Part shown: in pieces, positions 41,001 to 49,340 of the stretch
Layout: every line of letters begins with the position of its first letter
Position numbering within the stretch: position 1 is the stretch's first letter
From: JAYSYM01 sp964543475
Lineage (GTDB): Bacteria; Bdellovibrionota; Bdellovibrionia; Bdellovibrionales; JAMPXM01
DNA: 64,000 nucleotides
Assembly (NCBI GenBank): GCA_964543475.1
Contig: CAZIYJ010000006.1
Coordinates: 62,001-126,000, forward strand
Direction: 5' to 3'
Notes under the pieces: generated by a model
The model's database searches: none
What the model saw: only the letters and a program-made list of their open reading frames with translations
Told to the model about the DNA's origin: nothing
Made by a program: the position numbers and the translations under genes

Positions 41001-43707
41001 AGTAACTCGAGTTGCAAAAGAGGTTGGTACTGAAGGTCGCCTCGGCGGACAAGCAGAGGTACGTGGTGTAACTGGAACTTGGAAAGACTTAACAGATAAC
41101 GTGAACTTCATGGCATCGAACTTAACGATGCAAGTTCGCGGTATTATTAAGGTCGTTACAGCGGTTGCAAACGGTGACTTAAATCAAAAGTTCGTACTCG
41201 AAGCAAAAGGTGAAGTTGCAGGCCTAGCTGAAACAATCAACTCAATGACAGAAACACTTCGAACATTCGCTGATCAAGTAACTACGGTTGCTCGCGAAGT
41301 GGGTATCGAAGGAAAACTAGGTGCGCAAGCACACGTACCTGGTGTTGCTGGTACTTGGAAAGATTTAACAGACAACGTGAACTTCATGGCCTCTAACCTC
41401 ACTAAGCAGGTTCGCGGTATCATCAAGGTCGTAACTGCGGTTGCGAATGGTGATTTGAATCAGAAGTTCGTATTAGAAGCAAAAGGCGAAGTGGCAACAC
41501 TCGCTGAAACGATCAACTCAATGACTGATACGCTTCGAACATTCGCTGATCAGGTAACTACGGTTGCAAGAGAAGTGGGCATCGAAGGTAAACTCGGCGG
41601 ACAAGCAAAAGTTCCGGGTGCAGCAGGTACGTGGAAAGATTTGACTGACAACGTAAACCAGCTCGCTGGTAACTTAACTTCTCAAATTCGTACAATCGCA
41701 GAAGTTTCTACTGCGATCACAAAGGGTGACTTAACTCGATCAATCACAGTTGAAGCTCAAGGAGAAGTCGCAGCACTCTCTGAGAACATCAACCAAATGA
41801 TCGCGAACCTTCGTGAAACAACTCAAAAGAACACTGAGCAAGATTGGTTGAAAACAAACCTCGCGAAGTTCTCTGGAATGATGCAAGGCCAGCGTTCAAT
41901 CGTATCAGTCGGTCAGTTGATTATGTCTGAGTTGACTCCGCTAGTAGATGCTCAGCACGGAACATTCTTCTTGTCTGATCCAACAGCAGAAGATCTAAAC
42001 AGCGAGTCATTAGCACTCGTTGCAAGTTACGCGTTCACTGAGCGCCGTAATGTTTCTAATCGCTATAAGTTAAAAGAAGGTCTAGTCGGCCAGTGCGCAT
42101 TCGAAAAGAAACGCATCATGCTAGTTCAGCCTCCCGAAGACTATGTGACGATCTCTTCAAGCCTCGTTGAGCTTAAGCCTAAGAACATCGTTGTTCTTCC
42201 GGTTCTCTTCGAAGGAGAGTTAAAAGCAGTTATTGAGTTGGCGTCAGTTAAGCCATTCACTCAGAACTATGTAAACTTCCTTGATCAGCTCATGGATTCA
42301 GTCGGTGTTATCTTGAACATGATTTCTAGCTCAATGAGAACAGAAGAACTCTTACAAGAGTTAAAACGTTCAAACTCAGAACTAGAAGCACAAGCAAAAG
42401 AACTAGAAGAAAAAGCAAAACTACTCGAAGTAAAAAACAACGAGGTCGAGCTTGCTTCACGATCACTCGAAGAAAAAGCCGAACAGCTTTCTCTTATTTC
42501 GAAGTACAAATCAGAATTCTTGGCGAATATGTCGCATGAATTACGTACACCGCTTAATAGCTTGTTGATCTTGTCTAAGACTCTTGCTGATAACAAAGAT
42601 AAGAACTTATCTGGTGAGCAAGTGAAGTACGCAAGTACGGTTCACTCTGCCGGCCAAGATCTACTCGCCCTCATTAACGAAATTCTTGATCTTTCTAAAG
42701 TTGAAGCAGGTAAAATGCCTGTCAATCCGAAGGAAGTTAAAGTTAAAGAAGTTCGTGATTACCTTGAGCAAACGTTCAAGCCAGTTGGCGAACACAAGAA
42801 TCTCGAGTTCGAAGTTCAGGTGGGTTCAACTCTTCCGAAGAACTTGTTCACCGACGAATCTCGTTTGCAGCAGATCCTCAAGAATCTTCTCTCGAACGCA
42901 TTCAAGTTCACAGAGAAAGGTCGCGTAAAACTTCAGATCGTTTCTGGAGACAAAAATCGCAAGTACCCAGTCGAAACACTCAACAAGGCAAAACAAGTAT
43001 TTGTCTTCAAGGTGATCGATACAGGTATTGGTATTGCCCGCGATAAGCAGAACATGATCTTCGAAGCCTTCCAGCAAGCTGACGGAACGACGTCTCGGAA
43101 GTATGGCGGTACAGGTCTTGGGCTCACGATCTCTCGAGAAATTGCGCGACTTCTTGGTGGCATGATCGAAGTTGACTCTGAACCAGGCGTTGGATCCGAA
43201 TTCACACTCTACTTACCTCAGAAATACACTGGCTCTGATTTGATGAGAGAAAGTGCTTCGGCAACTGAGCAGCAAACCGAAATTCCGTTGCTACCAGTCG
43301 ATGCGGATTTCACAGGTAAGAAAATTCTAGTAGTCGATGATGACATGAGAAACATCTTCGCTCTCACTTCAGTATTGAAGGGCCGCGGAATGGAAATCGT
43401 GTTCGCAGAAAACGGACGCCAAGGAATCGAAGTTCTTCAGGCAAATCCTGACGTCGACTTAGTCTTGATGGATACGATGATGCCAGAGATGGATGGCCTC
43501 GAGGCGACTCGTAATATTCGCAAGATGCCGGAGTTTGTAAATCTTCCGATTGTTTCGCTCACTGCGAAAGCAATGAAAGGCGACCGTGAACAGTGTCTTG
43601 AGGCTGGGGCGTCGGACTATGTGACCAAGCCAGTTAATGAAGAGGCGTTGCTTGCAGTTATGTACAATTGGCTCCGCAAAACAGAAACGATTGCCGCACA
43701 AGCGTAG
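38077..43707 (+). CDS. Soluble multi-HAMP hybrid histidine kinase (~25 HAMP units)
   Basis: 1876 residues from ATG 38077, chosen for the strong GGGAGGGT site six bases upstream; the frame is open 14 codons further. No signal peptide or transmembrane helix. A basic Ser/Lys-rich head (1-95) is followed by an array of about 25 HAMP units (about 105-1250). Two alternating types are seen: one with GDLSQKITVDAKGEI and one with VGTEGKLGGQADVKGVSGTW; the last few diverge. Then a GAF domain (about 1265-1420), a coiled coil, HisKA with phospho-accepting His1487 (ANMSHELRTPL), HATPase (NLLSNAFKF, DTGIGI, GGTGLGL) and a receiver with Asp1799 (LVLMDTMMPEMDG). Layout recalls fungal group III (Nik1-type) osmosensing kinases and bacterial relatives. 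First gene of a five-gene operon. Confidence 0.95.
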   Translation: MQKGNSSGSSLSRESKQLGKKSKVSSKILSGAMPGKLSPRTDAKKAKATPKPIVPIVKEELDGTGRTSFAADVGHYSAGDGMERLGGTQREQLRQLLYTVKSVRSGDFDVRMPVTTEHEGIIAEIGEVLNDIIELNGNMASEFVRVRNMVGQEGRMGERISMGSVKGAWQTSADSVNLLIGDLIQPTIEVARVITSVAKGDLSQKIALEIDGRSLKGEFLRIGTTVNQMVDQLNSFAAEVTRVAKEVGTEGKLGGQADVRGASGIWRDLTDNVNSLASNLTNQVRNIAKVTTAVAKGDLSQKITVDAKGEIFELKNTINVMVDQLSSFAAEVTRVAKEVGTEGRLGGQADVKGVSGTWKDLTDNVNGLANNLTAQVRNIAKVTTAVANGDLSQKITVDARGEILELKNTINTMVDQLRSFAAEVTRVAKEVGTEGRLGGQADVKGVSGTWKDLTDNVNGLANNLTAQVRNIAKVTTAVAYGDLSQKITVDAKGEILELKDTINTMVDTLRSFAAEVTRVAKEVGTEGKLGGQADVKGVSGTWKDLTENVNTMASNLTAQLRDVSKVATAIASGDLGQKITVDVRGEILQIKDVMNKMVDQLNSFAGEVTRVAKEVGTEGKLGGQADVKGVSGTWKDLTDNVNILAGNLTNQVRNIAKVTTAVAKGDLSQKITVDAKGEILELKNTINVMVDQLNSFAAEVTRVAKEVGTEGKLGGQAEVVGVSGVWKDLTDNVNSLAGNLTAQVRNIAKVTTAVAKGDLSQKITVDAKGEIFELKNTINTMVDQLNSFAAEVTRVAKEVGTEGKLGGQAEVKGVSGTWKDLTDNVNGLANNLTAQVRNIAKVTTAVANGDLSQKITVDARGEILELKLTINTMVDQLNSFAAEVTRVAKEVGTEGKLGGQAEVKGVSGTWKDLTENVNILAGNLTNQVRNIAKVTTAVAKGDLSQKITVDAKGEILELKLTINTMVDQLNSFAAEVTRVAKEVGTEGRLGGQAEVRGVTGTWKDLTDNVNFMASNLTMQVRGIIKVVTAVANGDLNQKFVLEAKGEVAGLAETINSMTETLRTFADQVTTVAREVGIEGKLGAQAHVPGVAGTWKDLTDNVNFMASNLTKQVRGIIKVVTAVANGDLNQKFVLEAKGEVATLAETINSMTDTLRTFADQVTTVAREVGIEGKLGGQAKVPGAAGTWKDLTDNVNQLAGNLTSQIRTIAEVSTAITKGDLTRSITVEAQGEVAALSENINQMIANLRETTQKNTEQDWLKTNLAKFSGMMQGQRSIVSVGQLIMSELTPLVDAQHGTFFLSDPTAEDLNSESLALVASYAFTERRNVSNRYKLKEGLVGQCAFEKKRIMLVQPPEDYVTISSSLVELKPKNIVVLPVLFEGELKAVIELASVKPFTQNYVNFLDQLMDSVGVILNMISSSMRTEELLQELKRSNSELEAQAKELEEKAKLLEVKNNEVELASRSLEEKAEQLSLISKYKSEFLANMSHELRTPLNSLLILSKTLADNKDKNLSGEQVKYASTVHSAGQDLLALINEILDLSKVEAGKMPVNPKEVKVKEVRDYLEQTFKPVGEHKNLEFEVQVGSTLPKNLFTDESRLQQILKNLLSNAFKFTEKGRVKLQIVSGDKNRKYPVETLNKAKQVFVFKVIDTGIGIARDKQNMIFEAFQQADGTTSRKYGGTGLGLTISREIARLLGGMIEVDSEPGVGSEFTLYLPQKYTGSDLMRESASATEQQTEIPLLPVDADFTGKKILVVDDDMRNIFALTSVLKGRGMEIVFAENGRQGIEVLQANPDVDLVLMDTMMPEMDGLEATRNIRKMPEFVNLPIVSLTAKAMKGDREQCLEAGASDYVTKPVNEEALLAVMYNWLRKTETIAAQA

Positions 43708-43731
43708 GCTTGTGAAATAGATCGAGGGAAT

Positions 43732-45801
43732 TTGAAAGCATTAGACCGGGACCTTTTTGATAAGGTCGACATTCTAATAGTCGATGACCGCGAAGATGGT
43801 CTTATAGCTCTGGAGGCTACTCTTTCAGATCAAAGCTATAATATTGTCAAAGCCGACTCAGGCTATGCGGCTCTCGAGACTTTAGATTCGCATGATTTTG
43901 CAGTCATTCTCCTCGATGTCCAAATGCCAGGGATCGATGGGTTCGAAACTGCAGAGGCCATCAAAGCTCACCCGAGGCATAAGCACACTCCAATTGTTTT
44001 CGTCACTGCGATCAACAAAGATGAAAGTTATGTCTACCGTGGTTACGAATATGGCGCCGTCGATTATGTTTTTAAACCTTTTGATCCAGAAATTATAAAA
44101 TCAAAAGTTGCAGTCTTCGTTGACCTCTACCGAAAAGACCGCCAGCTTCGCGAGCAAAACACTCTCATTCAAGAAAGTGAGCGCCGTGAACGTTACCTTC
44201 GGCTCGCTGAACTTGAAGTTGAAAGTCTTAAGCGTTACCGAAATCTAGCGGACTCGATTCCTCATGCTGTATGGCGAGCACGGAGTGATGGAACGATGGA
44301 CTACTTCAATCGCGTTTGGTGTGACTTTACCGGTCTGTCGCTTGAGCAAAGTGTGGGAATTGGTTGGGAGTCTGCGTTTGAAGGTGAGGACTTAAGAAAC
44401 TTCTTAAAGACCTGGATCCATGCGATGACTCACTCAACAGAATTTCAGGCTGAGTGCCGAATAAAGCAATCAAATGGTGACTATCGCTGGCACTGGGTTC
44501 GCGGAATGCCGGAACGTAGACTCAATGGTGATATCGTTGCCTGGCTTGGCACTTGTACTGACATACATGAGCGAAAGTTGATTGAAGACAAGTTGGTTGA
44601 GGCACGCGTAGAGGCCGATGCTGCGAACCGGGCAAAGACTCACTTTCTTGCAAACATGTCACACGAGATCAGAACCCCTCTTAATTCGATCATGGGTTTT
44701 GCTGAACTGATGCAGTTGGGTAATATGACGGAATCAGATTTTGATAAAAGTCTGAGTACGATTCGCCGCAATGGACATCAGCTCATTAAAATCATTGACG
44801 AGATTCTTGATATTTCAAAAGTTGAAGCTGGACGACTTGAAGTTGAGCAAACGCAAGCTGATTTGCATTCAATTATAAGCGAAGTGCATGCTCTCATGGA
44901 GATTCAAGCTAAAGAAAAAAATCTCACTCTTGAGTTCTCATGCATCGGGAAAGTGCCAGAAAAAATCCAGACAGATCCCCTTCGCTTACGTCAAATTCTT
45001 GTCAATATAGTTGGTAACGCAATTAAGTTCACTACTGCCGGAAGTGTGAAGGCTGAGGTTGAGTGGAAAAAGAATGTGAACCAAGATTCTGGCAGAATCA
45101 CTATTGCAGTATCTGATAGCGGTGTAGGGATTGATCCAGATCAAGCCAACCGTTTGTTCCAACCATTCCAGCAGGTCGATAGTTCAACAACTCGCAAGTT
45201 CGGCGGAACCGGGCTTGGTCTTGCGCTCTCTCGAAGGCTTGCGCGCGCACTTGATGGTGATGTTTATCTTCGCGAAAGTAACGAGGGGCAGGGAAGCACT
45301 TTCGTCGTAGAAGTAGCGACACCTCTTCTTGAAGAGAGTGGCTGGTTTACAAAGATTCGAGATATCAACGAAACTTTAGCTCAGCAGCATAAGTTTAATG
45401 ACTCATCAAAAAAGACAAAACCAATTCTCGAAAATGTTCGAGTGTTAGTTGTCGACGATGCCATGGACAATCGTACTCTTTTAAGTCGCTTTCTAATTGC
45501 TGCCGGAGCTTTAGTCGAGACTGCTGTCAATGGGCAAGAGGGAATCGACAAAGCAATGAGCGATGACTTTGCTGTTGTACTTATGGATATACAAATGCCT
45601 CAAGTTGATGGCTACGAGGCAACGGCCCAGCTTCGAAGCAACGGCTACAAGCGACCGATTATTGCACTCACGGCACATGCACTCAAAGAAGAGCGCGATA
45701 AGTCTTTAAGAGCCGGGTGCGACGACCACTTAACTAAACCAATCGACAAATCAACACTGATTTCACAAGTGGCTAAACACGCGGGCAGAGTTCTTCATTG
45801 A
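43732..45801 (+). CDS. REC-PAS-HisKA-HATPase-REC hybrid kinase
   Basis: 689 residues from TTG, with GAGGGA four bases upstream, 24 bp after the HAMP-array kinase. Domains in order: receiver 1 (Asp62 in VILLDVQMPG), helical linker, PAS/PAC (about 165-280, WRARSDGTMDYFNRVW ... WLGTCTDIHERK), HisKA (His311 in ANMSHEIRTPL), HATPase (NIVGNAIKF, DSGVGID, GGTGLGLAL) and receiver 2 (Asp619 in VVLMDIQMPQ). The first receiver probably accepts phosphate from, or is tuned by, the upstream kinase. Its last two bases overlap the next gene's TTG start, indicating translational coupling. No DNA-binding output domain. Confidence 0.95.
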   Translation: MKALDRDLFDKVDILIVDDREDGLIALEATLSDQSYNIVKADSGYAALETLDSHDFAVILLDVQMPGIDGFETAEAIKAHPRHKHTPIVFVTAINKDESYVYRGYEYGAVDYVFKPFDPEIIKSKVAVFVDLYRKDRQLREQNTLIQESERRERYLRLAELEVESLKRYRNLADSIPHAVWRARSDGTMDYFNRVWCDFTGLSLEQSVGIGWESAFEGEDLRNFLKTWIHAMTHSTEFQAECRIKQSNGDYRWHWVRGMPERRLNGDIVAWLGTCTDIHERKLIEDKLVEARVEADAANRAKTHFLANMSHEIRTPLNSIMGFAELMQLGNMTESDFDKSLSTIRRNGHQLIKIIDEILDISKVEAGRLEVEQTQADLHSIISEVHALMEIQAKEKNLTLEFSCIGKVPEKIQTDPLRLRQILVNIVGNAIKFTTAGSVKAEVEWKKNVNQDSGRITIAVSDSGVGIDPDQANRLFQPFQQVDSSTTRKFGGTGLGLALSRRLARALDGDVYLRESNEGQGSTFVVEVATPLLEESGWFTKIRDINETLAQQHKFNDSSKKTKPILENVRVLVVDDAMDNRTLLSRFLIAAGALVETAVNGQEGIDKAMSDDFAVVLMDIQMPQVDGYEATAQLRSNGYKRPIIALTAHALKEERDKSLRAGCDDHLTKPIDKSTLISQVAKHAGRVLH

Positions 45802-46163
45802 AAGACGAAATTAAGCAATTCATCACTCGTTACATCAGATCTATAGGGCATTTAGAGGTACTCTTATTTCTCTATCAGCACAGCGGCGTTGAGTTTCATA
45901 TTAAAGGAATTGCTGTCGAGATGAGAACAACTCCTGACTATGCGAAGCAACAGCTTGAAGAGTTGGCGGCACTGGGGTTACTTCAGCGTTGCACAACAGT
46001 TGATTCCTACAAATTCGAGTCAACTCCTGATTTAGATTCTGTGCTTAAGCAGCTCACTAGCGATTTTGCCAGCCATCGCCTGGCAATCATTGATCTTTTG
46101 TACTCTCAACCAATTGATAAAATTCGCGGCTTTTCAGACGCGTTTAAGATCAAAAAGGATTAA
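45798..46163 (+). CDS. Winged-helix-like putative regulator
   Basis: 121 residues from TTG, overlapping the previous stop (TTGA). The body IRSIGHLEVLLFLYQHSGVEF followed by IAVEMRTTPDYAKQQLEELAALGLLQR fits a winged helix-turn-helix: the second helix pair and 'LEELAALGLL' wing entry resemble MarR/ArsR-type folds. (The two segments are quoted as read, not aligned.) It is the only possible DNA-binding protein in this kinase operon, so it could be its output, or a partner. No metal-binding or effector site seen. Family not confirmed. Confidence 0.75.
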   Translation: MKDEIKQFITRYIRSIGHLEVLLFLYQHSGVEFHIKGIAVEMRTTPDYAKQQLEELAALGLLQRCTTVDSYKFESTPDLDSVLKQLTSDFASHRLAIIDLLYSQPIDKIRGFSDAFKIKKD

Positions 46164-46166
46164 GTC

Positions 46167-46427
46167 ATGTCGTCGATTGTTTTTACCCTTTGTGCGATTG
46201 CGAGCGTCTTTGTTGCGTACTTGCTTGCTCGCGCTTATCGTCAGCGGCCCTCAAAGATTCTGTTTTGGAGCGCGATCTGTTTTGGTGGGTTAGCACTTAA
46301 TAACGTCATTTTGTTTGTTGACCTAGTTTTAATGCCTGAAAATATCACATACAGTTTACTCAGAAACTGGATCATTGTGGGGTCGGTAGGGTCGTTAGTT
46401 TACGGATTGGTTTGGGATACCTTATGA
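46167..46427 (+). CDS. Small membrane protein, DUF5985-like (first of pair)
   Basis: 86 residues, three hydrophobic helices (about 3-20, 30-52 and 63-82) with a basic loop AYRQRPSK. ATG has GGA six bases upstream and follows the previous stop by three bases. It overlaps the next gene by ATGA. The pattern resembles small DUF5985-type proteins found next to multi-HAMP kinases, assigned from memory. May provide membrane contact for the soluble kinases (inference). Confidence 0.75.
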   Translation: MSSIVFTLCAIASVFVAYLLARAYRQRPSKILFWSAICFGGLALNNVILFVDLVLMPENITYSLLRNWIIVGSVGSLVYGLVWDTL

Positions 46428-46678
46428 TGACACAATTTTTGATGGGTGCTTCGACTGCTGGATTTGCGGTAGCTGCAATTTTCTTTTTGAGATTTTGGAC
46501 ACGAACACGCGATCAGCTTTTTGCAGCCTTCGCTTCTGCATTTCTTCTGCTTGCTGTTGAGAGAACTTTGCTATTCATGACTTCGGGCGACCAACCACAG
46601 TCGGTAATATACATTTTGCGTTTGATCGCCTTCTGCTTAATTGGCGTCGCCATCTTAAGAAAAAACCGCGAGCGATAG
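46424..46678 (+). CDS. Small membrane protein, DUF5985-like (second of pair)
   Basis: 84 residues from ATG 46424, which overlaps the previous stop as ATGA; the frame extends four codons back to a TTG but the coupled ATG is preferred. Three helices with the recognisable RFWTRTRDQLFAAFASAFLLLAVER and YILRLIAFCLIGVAILRKN segments (each seen as separate blocks) that I associate with DUF5985. Last gene of the kinase operon. Confidence 0.78.
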   Translation: MMTQFLMGASTAGFAVAAIFFLRFWTRTRDQLFAAFASAFLLLAVERTLLFMTSGDQPQSVIYILRLIAFCLIGVAILRKNRER

Positions 46679-46701
46679 CGTTCAGATCAAAAATATTCGT
46701 C

Positions 46702-47190
46702 CTATTCGATCATTAGCGCAAACAGCACAACGATCGCTTGAATCATCAAAAGACCAAGCCGAAGTACGAGAGAAAAGAAGAAACCAGCCGCGGCACCTGC
46801 GCCAGACTTAAAAAGAGCCATAATATCTCTGCGCTTTGCATAGACGTCGCCGATGATCGCGCCAATAAACGGACCAACGATTAATCCTGGAAGTCCCAAA
46901 AAAATTCCGAAGAACCCGCCGATGGTTGCGCCGATAAGGCCTGCTTTGGTAGCCCCTCCAAGTTTTGCGCCCATCGCTCCACCGAGTAAATCAGCTCCCC
47001 AGCTGAGAAGCGCTAACACTCCGAGAATGATGATCGTGGTCCAAGTCAGCATTCCAGGAACAAAGTACAAATGCGCAATCGCCCCTAAAACAATGAAAAC
47101 TGAGCCTGGCAATCCAGGCAAAATTGTTCCAGCAAAAGCTAAAATAAATCCTGCAGCCAAGGCGATCCAACCAAGTACTTCTAATTCCAA
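46702..47190 (-). CDS. DUF456 family membrane protein
   Basis: 162 residues from TTG with GGGAGCA upstream. Gly-rich transmembrane pattern of DUF456: FAGTILPGLPGSVFIVLGA, LLGGAMGAKLGGATKAGLIG, GLPGLIVGPFIGAIIGD. Four to five helices. Its start directly abuts the stop of the aldehyde dehydrogenase gene, so the two are co-transcribed. Function unknown. Confidence 0.9.
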   Translation of the reverse strand: MELEVLGWIALAAGFILAFAGTILPGLPGSVFIVLGAIAHLYFVPGMLTWTTIIILGVLALLSWGADLLGGAMGAKLGGATKAGLIGATIGGFFGIFLGLPGLIVGPFIGAIIGDVYAKRRDIMALFKSGAGAAAGFFFSLVLRLGLLMIQAIVVLFALMIE

Positions 47191-48555
47191 TTAATTGCTC
47201 CCGATTGAAATTGATTTCATATTTACGAATTCATGAGGGCCTAAGGTTCCGAGTTCGCGCCCATAACCAGAATTTTTGATTCCACCGAATGGTAGAAGCG
47301 GCTCACTTGCTACCATTGAATTAATGAAAGTCATCCCGGCTTCAATTTCATTAATTGCACGATCAATCTCGCTTTGCGAGTTACTCCAAAAACTACTGCC
47401 GAGTCCAAAACTTGAATTGTTGGCAACTTTAAATGCCTCATCTAAATTCTCTACCTCAAAAAAGAGTGCGATTGGACCAAAAAATTCTTCCCCGAAGACT
47501 CCCTTATTCACTTTATCTTTTGGGACCTTAATTACTGCCGGGCCGAAAAGATTGTGTGAGGAGTCAAGCGTCGGCTTAAGCAAGACTTCTCCGCCTTCTT
47601 CTTTGGCTCGAGAAAGCTGCTTTAGTAAATCAGCGTAAGCTTTTTCATTTACCATTGGACCGATTTCGGTACCAGGTAGAAGAGGGTCACCTAGTTTCAT
47701 ATTTACGAGCGACGAGATAAACTCCTCCAAAAATATTTTCGAAACTGATTTCTCGACGATAAATCTCTTTGCAGCAATACAGCTTTGTCCGTTGTTTAAG
47801 GTTCTAGATTTAGCTGCGACTTTAGCGGCTTGATTGACATCGGCGTGAGCTGAAACAATAAAAGGATCACTCCCGCCAAGTTCCAACACGGTTTTCTTAA
47901 GTGATTGTCCTGCGTGTTTTGCAACTGATCTGCCTGCAGCTTCACTTCCTGTTAAAGTCACTGCGGCTATTCTAACATCGTGAATTAGGTCTTTAACTTT
48001 CTCCGATGGAATGAGCAAAGTCTGAAAAGTTCCTAAGGGCCAGCCGGCATCAAGAAAAACCCGTTCAATCTCAAGGGCGCATCCCGAAACATTTGAAGCA
48101 TGCTTGAGAACCATAGTATTGCCGGTTGAAAGTGCCGCGAGTGCTGCGCGAAACACTTGCCAGTATGGAAAATTCCAGGGCATCACAGCTAAAATACATC
48201 CGAGCGGAATAGTTTTTACGAATTTGCCATCAGAAAGCTTTGTGTCAGCTGTAATAGTTTTTAAGTTCTTCGAAAAATATCGGGCGGCCGCTTCACACTT
48301 TTCAACTTCGGCCAGTGCAGAAGTAAATGTCTTTCCCATTTCTAAAACAGCAAGGCGTGCAAGTTCATCTCTTCGGCTTTTAAGGGTATCCGCTGTTCTA
48401 TTGAAACAGTCTGTTCTCGATTCAATAGATAGAATTCTAGTTACTGCAAAAGTGCTCACTCCCAGAGAGAGCTTGGTATTAAGCTCATCATTAGTTGTCG
48501 CTGTGTACTTTTGGATCACGTGCTTTGTATATGGGTTGACACTTTCTAGGCTCAT
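47191..48555 (-). CDS. NAD(P)-dependent aldehyde dehydrogenase (succinate-semialdehyde type)
   Basis: 454 residues, typical length for the short SSADH-like ALDH branch. Catalytic residues are evident: Asn in PLGCILAVMPWNFPYWQ, general base Glu in LELGGSDPFIV, nucleophile Cys in NNGQSCIAAKRFIV. The C-terminal PFGGIKNSGYGRELG is also canonical. Likely oxidises succinate semialdehyde or a related aldehyde to the acid; the exact substrate cannot be decided. Upstream of DUF456 in a two-gene unit, divergent from an alpha/beta hydrolase gene 69 bp away. Confidence 0.92.
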   Translation of the reverse strand: MSLESVNPYTKHVIQKYTATTNDELNTKLSLGVSTFAVTRILSIESRTDCFNRTADTLKSRRDELARLAVLEMGKTFTSALAEVEKCEAAARYFSKNLKTITADTKLSDGKFVKTIPLGCILAVMPWNFPYWQVFRAALAALSTGNTMVLKHASNVSGCALEIERVFLDAGWPLGTFQTLLIPSEKVKDLIHDVRIAAVTLTGSEAAGRSVAKHAGQSLKKTVLELGGSDPFIVSAHADVNQAAKVAAKSRTLNNGQSCIAAKRFIVEKSVSKIFLEEFISSLVNMKLGDPLLPGTEIGPMVNEKAYADLLKQLSRAKEEGGEVLLKPTLDSSHNLFGPAVIKVPKDKVNKGVFGEEFFGPIALFFEVENLDEAFKVANNSSFGLGSSFWSNSQSEIDRAINEIEAGMTFINSMVASEPLLPFGGIKNSGYGRELGTLGPHEFVNMKSISIGSN

Positions 48556-48624
48556 GAACGCTACTTCAACATTCCTCGGTCGAAATTTGAAGCTATTTCA
48601 GAGCGGTTCTGCTACATCACGTCT

Positions 48625-49338
48625 ATGCAGTACTTAGAGCACATCGACTACGGTGACCCCAAGGCGCCACTTAAGGTGATTTCGCTTCATGGTTTTCCGT
48701 CGATTCGTTCAAAACAAAATCGCGAGCTTGCTCAAGGAGTCGCGGATGAGCTTGGCTGTCGAGTTCGGGTGGTCCTCTATCCGGGATTGAGCACTAGCGG
48801 ACTATTTTCGTTTAAAAAGACGATCGATGCATTACTTAATGAATTCCCAGCGATCATTGCTGATGATTCGAAAGAAAAAATAGAGCCTACAAAAGTTGGT
48901 CTGTTAGGCCACAGCTTCGGGGGCTTTTGTGCTCTTCTCCTTGCTGCCAAATTTCCGCAACTGATCGAGCGGGTAGTGCTTTTGTCGCCACTACTTAAAT
49001 TTAACTCTTCGATTAACGATGTTGCCGGATTCTTTAAGAGCATTTTGGGCACAAATCAAAATCAAGAAGTGAATACACTAAGCCCTGTTGAACTCGGTCA
49101 AGAGTTTCATGATCTTTCGAAGCAATACTCAGTCGAGAAACTAATTTCGGAACTTGATCCAAAATTGAAAATAGAAATGCTTCAGGCTCGGGTTGATGGC
49201 GTTACTCCAACTCAAACCGCCGAAGAGTTTCGGCAACATTTTAAATGTGATTTTAAGTTTGAGCTTGTTGATCAAGATCACAGTTTTTTGATCGACCGTC
49301 CCCAGCTCGCTAAAAAAATAGCTGCGTATTTTAAATAG
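48625..49338 (+). CDS. Cytoplasmic alpha/beta hydrolase
   Basis: 237 residues, no signal peptide. Early oxyanion motif VISLHGFPSIRSK, nucleophile elbow GLLGHSFGGFCAL (Ser97), acidic residue candidate after LDPKLK, and catalytic His in DQDHSFLID near the C-terminus. ATG lacks an obvious Shine-Dalgarno. Esterase, lipase or thioesterase cannot be distinguished. Convergent with the metallophosphoesterase gene, 2 bp between stops. Confidence 0.85.
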   Translation: MQYLEHIDYGDPKAPLKVISLHGFPSIRSKQNRELAQGVADELGCRVRVVLYPGLSTSGLFSFKKTIDALLNEFPAIIADDSKEKIEPTKVGLLGHSFGGFCALLLAAKFPQLIERVVLLSPLLKFNSSINDVAGFFKSILGTNQNQEVNTLSPVELGQEFHDLSKQYSVEKLISELDPKLKIEMLQARVDGVTPTQTAEEFRQHFKCDFKFELVDQDHSFLIDRPQLAKKIAAYFK

Positions 49339-49340
49339 GA

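Noticed and set aside
46935..46942. GCCGATAA on the plus strand inside the DUF456 gene.
   Set aside because: Intragenic and opposite to the gene, with no gene start downstream; chance match.
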